From NCBI GenBank assembly GCA_030750975.1, contig JASMHC010000017.1:1-64000 (forward strand): 64,000 nt of DNA. The letters are read 5' to 3'. The DNA is from Paracoccaceae bacterium (GTDB lineage: Bacteria > Pseudomonadota > Alphaproteobacteria > Rhodobacterales > Rhodobacteraceae). The notes under the pieces are model-generated. The model was not told the origin of the DNA, did no database searches, and worked only from the letters and a program-made list of their open reading frames with translations. Below, one piece after another: positions 53,727-62,257 of the stretch. The translations under genes were made by a program, and so were the position numbers. How positions within the stretch are numbered: the first letter of the stretch is position 1; every line of letters starts with the position of its first letter.

Positions 53727-54048
53727 AAAGGTTAGGCTTCGATTGCGCCAAGGGCCTTTCAAGCTTTGTCGGGAACGACTGTTATAGGCCAAAACGACCG
53801 GGTTGCCCGCAATCGAGGGATAAGCCGCGCGAGCGTCGGCTCGCCGAGGTGGCGTGCCGACCTGTCGTTATGCCAGTTTATCCCTGCCAAGCACTCCCCT
53901 TAGTCCGTGTTTTTCGCGACTTTGGCAAATCGCCGCTCCGATGGGGCGGGACGGCGATCGCGCGGCGGCCTTCGGCCTTGATTCCGCGAAAGGTGTGGGA
54001 AATAGCGGATAAAGGTTTCCGAATAACCCAGAAAACCCTACTTACGCC
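53727..54048. other. intergenic region after aglK with a repeat
   Basis: No gene is supported in these 322 bases. The right part (53905-54012) is copy C of the family 1 repeat. The left part contains GC-rich inverted sequences such as CGAGCGTCGGCTCGCCGAG that may help end the agl transcript. Confidence 0.55.
53905..54012. repeat. dispersed intergenic repeat, family 1, copy C
   Basis: This is the clearest copy. TTTTTCGCG at one end and CGCGAAA near the other are complementary. Between them lie AAATCGCCGC, GATGGGGCGGGACGGCGATC, GCGCGGCGGCC and CGGCCTTGATTCCGC, shared with the stretch at 3801-3917. Confidence 0.72.
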
Positions 54049-54978
54049 TTAAAACGTCCGATCCTTACTCGGCCGAACACCAAATCTTTTCAAATACGCC
54101 CGCGACAGGCTTTCCGGCGCGGGAAAACCGCACATCATGGCGATGGTGCCCACCTTTTCATGCGAATTGCGCAGCAGATTCCGTGCCCGTTCAAGCCGAA
54201 GCTCCAGATAATAGGCCTGCGGAGACTGGCCCAGATGCCGCTGGAACAGCCGCTGAAGCTTGTATCCTGGCAGGTCAAGCCGCTGGCAGATGTCGCCAAT
54301 CCGCAATGGCGTTTCAATATGCGCCATCATTATTTCGGTCGCCCGCGCCAGATTGCGGTCCAGCCGTTTTAACGAACTATCCGCCCCGATAGACGCATCG
54401 CGATCACTTTCGCGCGGCAGATAGTACAAAACCTCGGCCACCCGACGCGCCAGTCTTTGCGATCCGAAATGGGCGATCAGGGCCAGCGTCATGTCCATCG
54501 TCACCACACCACCCGCACTGGAAAACCGATCACCGCTGAAATTGTAGAGGCGGTCCACAAACAGGTCATCCCCTCGTGCTTCGCGGAAGGCGACGATGGA
54601 TTCGCGATGAACCGCGGCGGGGCGTTTTTCCAGCAGCCCTGCCTCGGCAAACAACAACGCTCCGGTTTCGACACATCCCATCAGGCACCCCTGACGCGCC
54701 CGCCGCCGCAGCCAGTTCAGAAAGGCCGCTGACCGCAGCCGATCGGGCGAATAAGACGCCAGCAGGATCACCACATCCGCTTTGGCCTCAATCAGCGGTC
54801 CGCCAATATCAAACGCCAGACCCGACGAGGATCGGGGCCGCGTCCCGTCAACGCTTAGCAACCGCCATTGAAACAGCGGCTTGGGGCTTTCGCGATTGGC
54901 CACCCGCAAGGGTTCCGTCACCATCGACAGGGACACCAACGAAAACCCTTCGCCCAGTACAATATTGATCGTTTTCAT
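54049..54978 (-). CDS. GlxA-family transcriptional regulator (DJ-1/GATase1 plus AraC HTH)
   Basis: A 309-residue regulator. The N-terminal class I glutamine-amidotransferase-like domain (residues about 1-170) holds a Cys-containing turn, MGCVETGALLFAEAG. The C-terminal AraC-type double HTH (about 205-305) contains IGDICQRLDLPGYKLQRLFQ and VGTIAMMCGFPAPESLSRAY. The same architecture occurs in CdhR and GbdR, which control carnitine and glycine-betaine use. It is divergent from the acyl-CoA gene cluster, so it probably controls it. Confidence 0.9.
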   Translation of the reverse strand: MKTINIVLGEGFSLVSLSMVTEPLRVANRESPKPLFQWRLLSVDGTRPRSSSGLAFDIGGPLIEAKADVVILLASYSPDRLRSAAFLNWLRRRARQGCLMGCVETGALLFAEAGLLEKRPAAVHRESIVAFREARGDDLFVDRLYNFSGDRFSSAGGVVTMDMTLALIAHFGSQRLARRVAEVLYYLPRESDRDASIGADSSLKRLDRNLARATEIMMAHIETPLRIGDICQRLDLPGYKLQRLFQRHLGQSPQAYYLELRLERARNLLRNSHEKVGTIAMMCGFPAPESLSRAYLKRFGVRPSKDRTF

Positions 54979-55008
54979 GCCTTATTTGGTCAATTTTTTG
55001 TTCGCTCA

Positions 55009-55027
55009 TGTCAATATTTTATCGACA
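55009..55027. promoter_or_regulatory. candidate operator between the GlxA-type regulator and the acyl-CoA cluster
   Basis: TGTCAAT-ATTTT-ATCGACA is an inverted repeat with 6 of 7 matching positions in its arms. It lies in the AT-rich divergent promoter region; the regulator's true binding site is not known. Confidence 0.4.
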
Positions 55028-55072
55028 TCAACGGCTAATCTTTGCCCCGTCCCCATGACCCGAGATTGCCCG

Positions 55073-57163
55073 ATGACCCACAAACTTGATCCGCTGTTCC
55101 GTCCCAAATCGGTTGCTTTCATCGGTGGCAGCAATCTGAAGCCGACGCTGCAATATCACGACGATCTCGGATTTGACGGACAAACCTATGTGGTGAACCA
55201 CAAATACCCCGAACTGTTCGGCCATACCTGCCACGCCTCGATCGAAGACCTGCCAAAGGCCCCAGACCTCGCCTTTGTCGCCATTCGCCGCGAAGCAGCG
55301 GTCCAGGCAATCGAGGCATTGCGCGTCAGGGGGTGCAAAGCAGTGATCTGCAACGCCGCCGGTTTTGCCGAAATGGGTGCGGATGGTCAGGATATTCAGC
55401 GCCGACTTGAAGATGCGGCCGGTGATATGGTCATGCTCGGCCCAAACTCAATCGGGTTGGCGAATTTCCTTCAGCCGATGTCTGCAATGATGGATCAGTT
55501 CGGCGTACAGGCGCCCGACAAGGGCATCGCCATCGTTTCGCAAGGCGGAGGCTTCCTGTGCGACGCCGTCTTTTGCGACCGAAGCCTTGATCTGACCCAT
55601 ATCGTCGGCTGTGGCAATCAGGCGATCACGGGGATCGAAACATGCGCCGAGTATCTGCTGGATGACCCGCAAGTCACCTGCGTTGGTATCGCCTTCGAGG
55701 GCTTGAAAAACATCAGCGGGCTGCGACGGGCCGCCGTGAAGGCCTTGCGGCTGGGCAAACCCATTGTCGCCATCAAGTTTGGCAAATCCGAGGTTGGTGC
55801 CCAGGTTGCAGCCTCGCACACCGCGTCGATGACCGGGGCCGATGCCGCATGGCAGGCGATTTTCGACCGGCTGGGGATTATCTCGACCCAATCGGAATCC
55901 GAATTTTTCGAAACCCTGAAGCTGATCAATTCGGGCCAGATCCCCAAAGGGCGTCGTGTCATGGTCACAGCCGTTTCCGGCGTGATGAGCGTCATGCTGG
56001 CCGACCACCTGTCCGCCGCCGGGTTCGAGATGCCGCAACCGACCGGTGACCGCGTCGCCAAATTGAAATCGGTGTTGCCCCCCATCGCCACCCCCTGCAA
56101 TCCACAGGACGTGACAATGGCCGCATGGAACAATCTTGATCAGCAAACGGCGATCTATAACGCCTTGCTCGACGAAGGCTTTGATACGGCCATATTGGTG
56201 CAGAATTACCCCCGCGAAGGCATGTGGGATATCGCTGAGTACGAAGCGCAACTGGACGCCATGGCCGCCGCCTGCGAAGGGCGCGATGTGGCGGGCATCC
56301 AGCTTGCCCCGATGGTTGACTGCTTCCCCGATCACGCCCGCGATCACACCGCGCGAAAAGGCATGGCCGCGATGCAGGGGCTTGAGGAATGCATCAGCGC
56401 CCTGTCCCATACCGTTTGGTGGAACGAACGGCGCAGCGCATTGCTGGCCGAAGGGCTGGGTAACTTGGAAACCGGATACGACGCCCCCGCAACAGGCACC
56501 CGGCGGGACGAGGCCGAAGCCAAATCGCTGATCACCGCCGCAGGCGTCTCTGTCCCCGAACTGCAAGTCTCCACGCCCGAGAACGCCCCTGCCGCAGCGA
56601 CAGAACTCGGCTTTCCTGTCGCCCTGAAAGCGCTCGACCCCCGCTTGCTACATAAAACCGAGGTTGGCGCCGTCCGCATTGGCCTGCGCTCAGCCGATGA
56701 GGTCGCCGAGGCCGCCGCCAAGATGGCGTCTGACATGGCCGTCAACTGCCCCGACATCCCGCTGACACACGTCCTGATCGAAACCATGGCCCCCGATGTG
56801 GTGGCGGAAATCCTGGCCTCTGTCACCTTCGACCCTTCGGTCGGCCCAGTGATGATGATCGCCGGCGGCGGTATCGAGGCCGAGATGTGGAATGACAGCA
56901 CCATGCTGGCCGCCCCCTTCACCCGCCCCGAGATTGCCCGCGCCTTGAACCGCCTGACAACCGCCAAGAAAATCGCCGGCTGGCGCGGCCGCCCCGCAGG
57001 GGACCGCGACGCCCTGCTGGACCAGTTGGAAGCCCTTGCCGCCTTCGCGCTGTCCTCAAAAGCCGAAGAAATCGAAATCAACCCAATCCTCGTTGGCCAA
57101 TCCGGCGCGGTCGCTGTCGACGCCGTGCTGAAACTGGCCGAACAACCCGAAAGGACGACTTGA
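55073..57163 (+). CDS. acyl-CoA ligase, NDP-forming (acetate-CoA ligase family)
   Basis: A 696-residue protein of the ADP-forming acyl-CoA synthetase/succinyl-CoA ligase type. Order: CoA-binding Rossmann domain (FRPKSVAFIGGSNLKPTLQ), ligase-like middle (SQGGGFLCDAVF, ASHTASMTGADAAW) and a C-terminal ATP-grasp domain (EAKSLITAAGVSVPE, LKALDPRLLHKTEVG). It attaches CoA to a carboxylate with ATP. An upstream in-frame ATG at 55055 is equally possible. The next gene starts at the base after its stop codon. From context, its substrate may be gamma-butyrobetaine. Confidence 0.88.
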   Translation: MTHKLDPLFRPKSVAFIGGSNLKPTLQYHDDLGFDGQTYVVNHKYPELFGHTCHASIEDLPKAPDLAFVAIRREAAVQAIEALRVRGCKAVICNAAGFAEMGADGQDIQRRLEDAAGDMVMLGPNSIGLANFLQPMSAMMDQFGVQAPDKGIAIVSQGGGFLCDAVFCDRSLDLTHIVGCGNQAITGIETCAEYLLDDPQVTCVGIAFEGLKNISGLRRAAVKALRLGKPIVAIKFGKSEVGAQVAASHTASMTGADAAWQAIFDRLGIISTQSESEFFETLKLINSGQIPKGRRVMVTAVSGVMSVMLADHLSAAGFEMPQPTGDRVAKLKSVLPPIATPCNPQDVTMAAWNNLDQQTAIYNALLDEGFDTAILVQNYPREGMWDIAEYEAQLDAMAAACEGRDVAGIQLAPMVDCFPDHARDHTARKGMAAMQGLEECISALSHTVWWNERRSALLAEGLGNLETGYDAPATGTRRDEAEAKSLITAAGVSVPELQVSTPENAPAAATELGFPVALKALDPRLLHKTEVGAVRIGLRSADEVAEAAAKMASDMAVNCPDIPLTHVLIETMAPDVVAEILASVTFDPSVGPVMMIAGGGIEAEMWNDSTMLAAPFTRPEIARALNRLTTAKKIAGWRGRPAGDRDALLDQLEALAAFALSSKAEEIEINPILVGQSGAVAVDAVLKLAEQPERTT

Positions 57164-58327
57164 ATGGATTTTGCCCTCAGCGAAGAACAGCAGATGCTTT
57201 ATGACATGGCCAGGTCGTTCACCGAGAACGAGTTGATCCCCCATGAGGTGATGATCGAAAAACTGGGCGAATTGCCGCGCGAACTGGAAATGGAACTGCG
57301 CCACAAGGCGATTGAGGTCGGCCTGCACGCCTGCAACATGCCCGAGAAATTCGGCGGGGCCGAGCTGGACTGCGTGTCTTTCACCTTGGTGGAAAAGGCT
57401 CTCGGACGCGCGTCCCTCGCCCTTGCCGAATGCGTCCGCCGCCCAACCAACCTGCTGGCAGCCTGTGAGGGCGAGCAACTCAGCCATTTCCTTGAACCCG
57501 CCATGCGCGGCGAAAAACGCGACTGCGTGGCGATGACCGAACCCGATGCCGGATCGGACCTGAAGGGGATGAAAACCACCGCCCGGCGCGAAGGCGATGA
57601 CTGGATCATCAACGGCACCAAACATTTCATCTCGAACGCGCAAATCAGCGACTTTGTGGTACTCTTCGCCGCCACCGGAGAAGAAGAAACATCACGCGGA
57701 AAACGCAAACGCATCTCCTGTTTTCTCGTCGATCTGGATGCGCCGGGGCTGGAAGTTGCGCCGGGCTACGACCACATGGGGATGCGCGGCTATTACAACA
57801 ACATCCTGCGTTTTGACGATGTGCGCGTTGGCAACTGGCAGATGATCGGCGAAGAAGGCCAGGGTTTTGACGTCGTCAACCAATGGCTTGGGCCGGGTCG
57901 CCTGACCGTCGCCGCCACATGTCAGGCCCGCGCCGAACGCGCCTTTGAGGTCGCGCTTGATTTCGCTGCCACCCGCGAACAATTCGGCCAGAAAATCGGC
58001 AAGTTCCAGGGCATCAGCTTCCCGCTGGCCGACATGGCCACCGACATCCGCATCGGCAACCTTTTGTTGATGGACACCGCTTGGAAGGTCGACCAAGGCG
58101 CCCCGACCGAGGCCGAAGACTGCGCCATGGCAAAAGTCTGGTGTTCCGAGATGCTGGGCCGTGTGGCAGATCAGGCGATCCAGACTTGTGGCGGTATGGG
58201 GGTGATGGCAGACTTGCCGCTGGAACGAATATACCGCGACGCCCGCGTGGAACGCATCTGGGAAGGCACCAGCGAAATCCAGCGCCACATCATCAGCCGC
58301 GGCCTGCTGCGGCCATTGGGAGCATAG
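57164..58327 (+). CDS. acyl-CoA dehydrogenase
   Basis: A 387-residue flavin enzyme. It begins with [20 protein letters not shown], has the FAD-binding [20 protein letters not shown], the [20 protein letters not shown] region, and ends with the catalytic Glu (about 367) in [20 protein letters not shown]. It introduces a 2,3-double bond into an acyl-CoA. It starts directly after the CoA ligase and is followed at once by a CaiD-like hydratase. In a carnitine-type pathway it would convert gamma-butyrobetainyl-CoA to crotonobetainyl-CoA. Confidence 0.92.
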   Translation: MDFALSEEQQMLYDMARSFTENELIPHEVMIEKLGELPRELEMELRHKAIEVGLHACNMPEKFGGAELDCVSFTLVEKALGRASLALAECVRRPTNLLAACEGEQLSHFLEPAMRGEKRDCVAMTEPDAGSDLKGMKTTARREGDDWIINGTKHFISNAQISDFVVLFAATGEEETSRGKRKRISCFLVDLDAPGLEVAPGYDHMGMRGYYNNILRFDDVRVGNWQMIGEEGQGFDVVNQWLGPGRLTVAATCQARAERAFEVALDFAATREQFGQKIGKFQGISFPLADMATDIRIGNLLLMDTAWKVDQGAPTEAEDCAMAKVWCSEMLGRVADQAIQTCGGMGVMADLPLERIYRDARVERIWEGTSEIQRHIISRGLLRPLGA

Positions 58328-58328
58328 A

Positions 58329-59111
58329 ATGTCAGACGTCAGAACCGAACGGCAGGGGCGTATCCTGATCGTTACCCTCGACCGCCCCAAGGCCAACGCA
58401 ATCAACGCCGCCACCAGCATGGCGCTTGGCAACGCCTTCAAGGAACTGCAAGACGATGACAGCCTTTCGGTCGGCATCATCACCGGCGGGGGCGACCGTT
58501 TCTTTTCTGCCGGATGGGATCTGAAAGCCGCCGCCGAAGGCGAAGCCCCAGACGCTGATCAAGGCGTTGGCGGGTTTGCTGGCCTCACCGAATACTGGGA
58601 CCTCAAGAAACCCGTCATCGCCGCCGTCAACGGCATGGCCTTGGGTGGCGGTTTTGAGCTGGCCTTAGCCGCCGACATGATCGTCTCGGCCGATACCGCC
58701 GAATACGCCATGCCCGAAGCCGCCATTGGCGTGGTCGGTGACAGCGGCGGCATTATCCGCCTGCCCCGCCGCATCCCCCGCGCCATCGCAATGGAAATGC
58801 TGATGACCGGCCGCCGCGCCTCGGCGCAAGAGTTAGAGCGCTGGGGCCTGATCAACCGCGTTGTGCCCACGGGCATGCTGATGGAAGCCGCGCTTGACCT
58901 CGCAAGCCAGATCGCCGCCAACGCGCCTTTGTCGCTGCAAGCCACGAAAGAGGTTGATCGCGCCACCGAAGGCATGAACGAACGCGACGCTTTCCACACC
59001 ATGCGCAGCGCCGACCTGCCGATCTATCGCAAAGTCTATGACAGCGAAGACGCGGCCGAGGGCATCGCCTCGATCAACGAAAAACGCGAACCCGTCTGGA
59101 AAGGCCGCTAG
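58329..59111 (+). CDS. caiD: carnitinyl-CoA dehydratase-like enoyl-CoA hydratase (CaiD-like)
   Basis: A 260-residue crotonase-fold enzyme. The block [20 protein letters not shown], followed by GGFAGLTE and the oxyanion region [17 protein letters not shown], closely resembles E. coli CaiD, and the C-terminus [10 protein letters not shown] matches CaiD's ending. CaiD interconverts crotonobetainyl-CoA and L-carnitinyl-CoA by hydration. The gene starts one base after the acyl-CoA dehydrogenase gene and is followed immediately by a thioesterase, consistent with one pathway. The symbol rests on motif resemblance as recalled. Confidence 0.82.
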   Translation: MSDVRTERQGRILIVTLDRPKANAINAATSMALGNAFKELQDDDSLSVGIITGGGDRFFSAGWDLKAAAEGEAPDADQGVGGFAGLTEYWDLKKPVIAAVNGMALGGGFELALAADMIVSADTAEYAMPEAAIGVVGDSGGIIRLPRRIPRAIAMEMLMTGRRASAQELERWGLINRVVPTGMLMEAALDLASQIAANAPLSLQATKEVDRATEGMNERDAFHTMRSADLPIYRKVYDSEDAAEGIASINEKREPVWKGR

Positions 59112-59630
59112 ATGCTGGAAACCGAAACCTTCCTGCACGACTGGACGGGCGAGATTGCCGCCCCCGCCTGCTTGGTCGAAAACACCGTCAAACCGGATTG
59201 GGTCGATGAATACGGCCACCTGAACATGTCGCACTACCTGACCATCTGCGATCAGGCGAACTGGGCCTTCTTCAACTGGATCAACCATCCCACCCAGACC
59301 ATTAAGGATCGCGCGGGCCACGAATATGTCATCGTCGAAAACCATGTCTGTTATCTGGGTGAACTGGTCGAAGGCGACCGCTTCACCATCACCACCCAAC
59401 TAACGGGACTGGACGACAAGCGCTACATCCTGTTCCACACCGTACTGGACTCGGGCGGCACTATCGCCGCCACCAACGAGGCCAAGGTGCTGGGCTTCAA
59501 TCTCGACACCCGCCGCCCCGAAAGCTGGCAACCGCATGTCGCGGACCGCCTTGCGCAAATCTTTGACGCCCACAACGCCCTCGGCACCCCGGCCCAATCC
59601 GGCCAGGGCATCGCGCTGAAAAAGCGCTAA
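59112..59630 (+). CDS. hotdog-fold acyl-CoA thioesterase
   Basis: A 172-residue 4-hydroxybenzoyl-CoA-thioesterase-like protein. The hotdog helix VDEYGHLNMSHYLTICDQAN is typical, with the active-site Asp in CDQANWAFFNW. The middle YVIVENHVCYLGELVEGDRF resembles thioesterase domains found next to or fused with carnitine dehydrogenases. It would release CoA from the product of the upstream hydratase. It starts at the base after the hydratase stop codon, so it is part of the same operon. Confidence 0.88.
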   Translation: MLETETFLHDWTGEIAAPACLVENTVKPDWVDEYGHLNMSHYLTICDQANWAFFNWINHPTQTIKDRAGHEYVIVENHVCYLGELVEGDRFTITTQLTGLDDKRYILFHTVLDSGGTIAATNEAKVLGFNLDTRRPESWQPHVADRLAQIFDAHNALGTPAQSGQGIALKKR

Positions 59631-59717
59631 GCCTGCCGCATTCCGCCAACCATGTCGGAAACGGGCTTGCCAACACCTTTGGGCCTGCGTTTTCTCGGGT
59701 AAAACACGGAGGACACC

Positions 59718-60668
59718 ATGAAAGTAGGCTTCATCGGTCTGGGCAATGTCGGCGGCAAACTGTCAGGATCACTTCTGCGCAACGGGGTTGACCTGACCGT
59801 CCACGATCTGAACAGCGATCTGGTCGATGCCTTCGTCGCCAAGGGCGCCAAACGCGGCGAAAATCCCGCGCAATTGATGCGTGATTGCGACGCGGTCATC
59901 ACCTGCCTGCCCTCGCCCGCCGCCTCGGACGCGGTGATGCAGGACATGCTGCCCGAGGTCGGACCCGGCAAAATCTGGATGGAGATGTCCACCACGGACG
60001 AAGCCGAGGCCAAGCGCCTTGGTGCCATGGTCATCGAACGCGGCGGAGCGGCGGTGGATTGCCCCGTCTCGGGCGGCTGTCACCGCGCCGATACCGGCAA
60101 TATCGCCATCTTCGCAGGCTGCGACCGCGCCACCTTTGACCGCATTCTGCCGTTTCTGAAAACCATGGGCCGCCGCATCCTGCACACAGGTGAGCTGGGC
60201 AGCGCCTCGGTTCTCAAGGTCGTCACCAACTTCCTTGCCACCGCAAACCTTGTCACCTGCGCCGAAGCGCTGACCACCTGCAAAGCCGCAGGCATGGACC
60301 TCAACACCGCGTTCGAGGCAATAAAAATCTCGTCCGGCACCAGTTTTGTGCATGAAACCGAAAGTCAGGTCATCCTCAACGGCAGCCGCGATATCAGCTT
60401 CACCATGGATCTGGTGAAAAAAGACATCGGCCTGTTTCAAGAGGTCGCCGACCGCGCCGGCGTACCGCTGGAGATTAACCCGATGCTGATCAAAATTTTT
60501 GAGGACGGCATCTCCCGCTACGGCGAACGCGAACTTTCCCCCAACATCATCCGCCGTCTGGAAGACGCCACCGGTCTTGATATCACCGCCCCCGGTTTCC
60601 CGCCGGAAATGGTCGATGACGAAGCCGAAGAACCGGGATACGAGGTCATTCCGAAGGGCAAGGAATAA
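59718..60668 (+). CDS. NAD(P)-dependent 3-hydroxyacid dehydrogenase (HIBADH family)
   Basis: A 316-residue beta-hydroxyacid dehydrogenase. The dinucleotide motif is KVGFIGLGNVGGKLSGSLLR, the substrate signature DCPVSGGCHRADTGNIAIF, and the catalytic Lys lies in LGSASVLKVVTNFLATANLV. These enzymes oxidise 3-hydroxyisobutyrate-like acids. It has its own GGAGGA site 87 bases after the thioesterase gene, so it may be a separate unit. Its role in the cluster is uncertain, because carnitine dehydrogenases belong to a different family. Confidence 0.9.
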   Translation: MKVGFIGLGNVGGKLSGSLLRNGVDLTVHDLNSDLVDAFVAKGAKRGENPAQLMRDCDAVITCLPSPAASDAVMQDMLPEVGPGKIWMEMSTTDEAEAKRLGAMVIERGGAAVDCPVSGGCHRADTGNIAIFAGCDRATFDRILPFLKTMGRRILHTGELGSASVLKVVTNFLATANLVTCAEALTTCKAAGMDLNTAFEAIKISSGTSFVHETESQVILNGSRDISFTMDLVKKDIGLFQEVADRAGVPLEINPMLIKIFEDGISRYGERELSPNIIRRLEDATGLDITAPGFPPEMVDDEAEEPGYEVIPKGKE

Positions 60669-60670
60669 TC

Positions 60671-60755
60671 CACGTATAACAATTCTTTTGTCCCCAAATA
60701 TCCCGGGGGGAAACCAGCCGCAGACTTGCGGCTGGTGGGGGCAGCGCCCCCTTTT
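60671..60755 (+). repeat. 3'-end intergenic element, family 2, copy 2, with terminator
   Basis: The reverse complement of 60683-60708 matches the argD copy at 24 of 26 bases. After it come two hairpins: CCAGCCGC/GCGGCTGG, then GGGGGC-AGC-GCCCCC followed by TTTT (60737-60755). The second is a good intrinsic terminator for the dehydrogenase gene. Confidence 0.8.
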
Positions 60756-60783
60756 ACATCGACCGCGCCAGCGGGCGAAACCG

Positions 60784-62109
60784 TCAGCTTTTTGCCCGCA
60801 CCGTCTGCAACAAAGGCATCACATCGCGCATATCCGGCCCGCGTTCCTGCCCCGTCAGCGCCTTGCGCAGCGGCATGAACAGCCCCTTGCCCTTGCGGCC
60901 CGTTGCGTCCTTCACCTGTTTGGTCCAGTGACCCCAGGTTTCCACCGTATAAGGCCCGTCAGGCAGCAGGGCCAAAGCCTGCGCCACAAATTCCGCATCC
61001 TCATCGTCTATCAGCGGCTCTGCCCCGTCACGATACAGCACCCACCAGCCCGCAAGGTCTTTCAGCGTGGTGATATTCTCGCGCGTTACATTCCAGAAGC
61101 TTTCGGCCAGATCCGCAGGCACGCCAATTTCAGCAATTGCGTCGGCCACAGCCTCGAATGGCTGATCGTGAAGATATCGCGCGGTCAGCGGATAGAGATC
61201 CTCGACATCAAACTTGGTCGGTGCCGCGCCGAAACGGGTGATGTCGAAGCCTTCAACCAGTTCCTCCATCGAGCTTCGCATCTCGAACGGATCGGACGAC
61301 CCGAGCCGCGCCATATGGCTTAGCAAGGCCATCGGCTGCACACCATTTTCGCGCAAATCCCGCAGCGCCAACGTGCCCAACCGCTTTGACAATGCTTCCC
61401 CACCGGGACCGGTCAAAAGCGAATGGTGGGCAAAGTCAGGCGGCTCAAATCCAAGCGCCTTTATCATCTGGATCTGCGTCGCCGTATTGGTCACATGATC
61501 CGAGCCGCGCACGACATTGGTCACGCCCATATCGGTGTCATCGACGACCGAGGCCAGCGTATAAAGAAACTGCCCGTCGCCACGGATCAGCACCGGGTCT
61601 GACACGCTTGACGCATCAATTGAAATATCGCCCAGAATACCGTCGCGCCATTCGATCCGTTGATGATCCAGCTTGAACCGCCAAACCCCATCGCCCCGCT
61701 CGGCCCGCAATCTGGCCTTCTCTTCTTCCGACAAGCCCAGCGCCGCACGGTCATAGACCGGAGGTTTGCCCATATTCAGCTGTTTCTTGCGCTTCAGATC
61801 CAGTTCAACCGGCGTTTCAAACGCCTCGTAAAACCGGCCCATCTCGCGCAGTTTATCCGCCGCCGCATGATAGCGGTCCAGCCGGTCCGATTGACGTTCG
61901 ATCTTGTCCCAGGTGATGCCCAGCCACTCGAGGTCCTGCTTGATCCCGTCTACATATTCTTCCTTCGAACGCTCGGGATCGGTGTCGTCGATGCGCAGAA
62001 TGAAAGTGCCGCCCGCCTTGCGGGTGATCAGGTAATTGAACAGCGCCGTGCGCAGGTTGCCAACATGCAGGTATCCTGTCGGCGAAGGGGCAAAACGGGT
62101 GGTGGTCAT
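60784..62109 (-). CDS. gltX: glutamyl-tRNA synthetase
   Basis: A 441-residue class I aminoacyl-tRNA synthetase. The HIGH-type motif appears as FAPSPTGYLHVGNLRTALFN at the start and the KMSKS-type loop as GEALSKRLGT. The start at 62109 (MTTTRFAPSPTG) is the family standard; the long upstream frame runs into unrelated sequence. Many alphaproteobacteria carry two gltX copies, one of which may charge tRNA-Gln; only this one is in the window. It lies between the dehydrogenase gene and the TRAP permease gene. Confidence 0.95.
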   Translation of the reverse strand: MTTTRFAPSPTGYLHVGNLRTALFNYLITRKAGGTFILRIDDTDPERSKEEYVDGIKQDLEWLGITWDKIERQSDRLDRYHAAADKLREMGRFYEAFETPVELDLKRKKQLNMGKPPVYDRAALGLSEEEKARLRAERGDGVWRFKLDHQRIEWRDGILGDISIDASSVSDPVLIRGDGQFLYTLASVVDDTDMGVTNVVRGSDHVTNTATQIQMIKALGFEPPDFAHHSLLTGPGGEALSKRLGTLALRDLRENGVQPMALLSHMARLGSSDPFEMRSSMEELVEGFDITRFGAAPTKFDVEDLYPLTARYLHDQPFEAVADAIAEIGVPADLAESFWNVTRENITTLKDLAGWWVLYRDGAEPLIDDEDAEFVAQALALLPDGPYTVETWGHWTKQVKDATGRKGKGLFMPLRKALTGQERGPDMRDVMPLLQTVRAKS

Positions 62110-62257
62110 CAAAGAGTCTCCTGTTGCGCGGAGCCTTCTCACAAGGGGGGTGAATTGTCTAGGGGTCAGCGCCTGCCCGTGGGATGGCGCTGACCCTAAA
62201 CAAAACGCCCCGAACCAAGTCCGGGGCGCTGTCAAATCTCAACCTGTCACGCTACTG

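Noticed and set aside
11027-59680. Similarity of TGTCGGAAATGGGCTTGCCA (11027) to TGTCGGAAACGGGCTTGCCA (59653)
   Set aside because: Only about 20 bases agree, with no structure or shared context; it may be chance in GC-rich DNA. A whole-genome search would decide.
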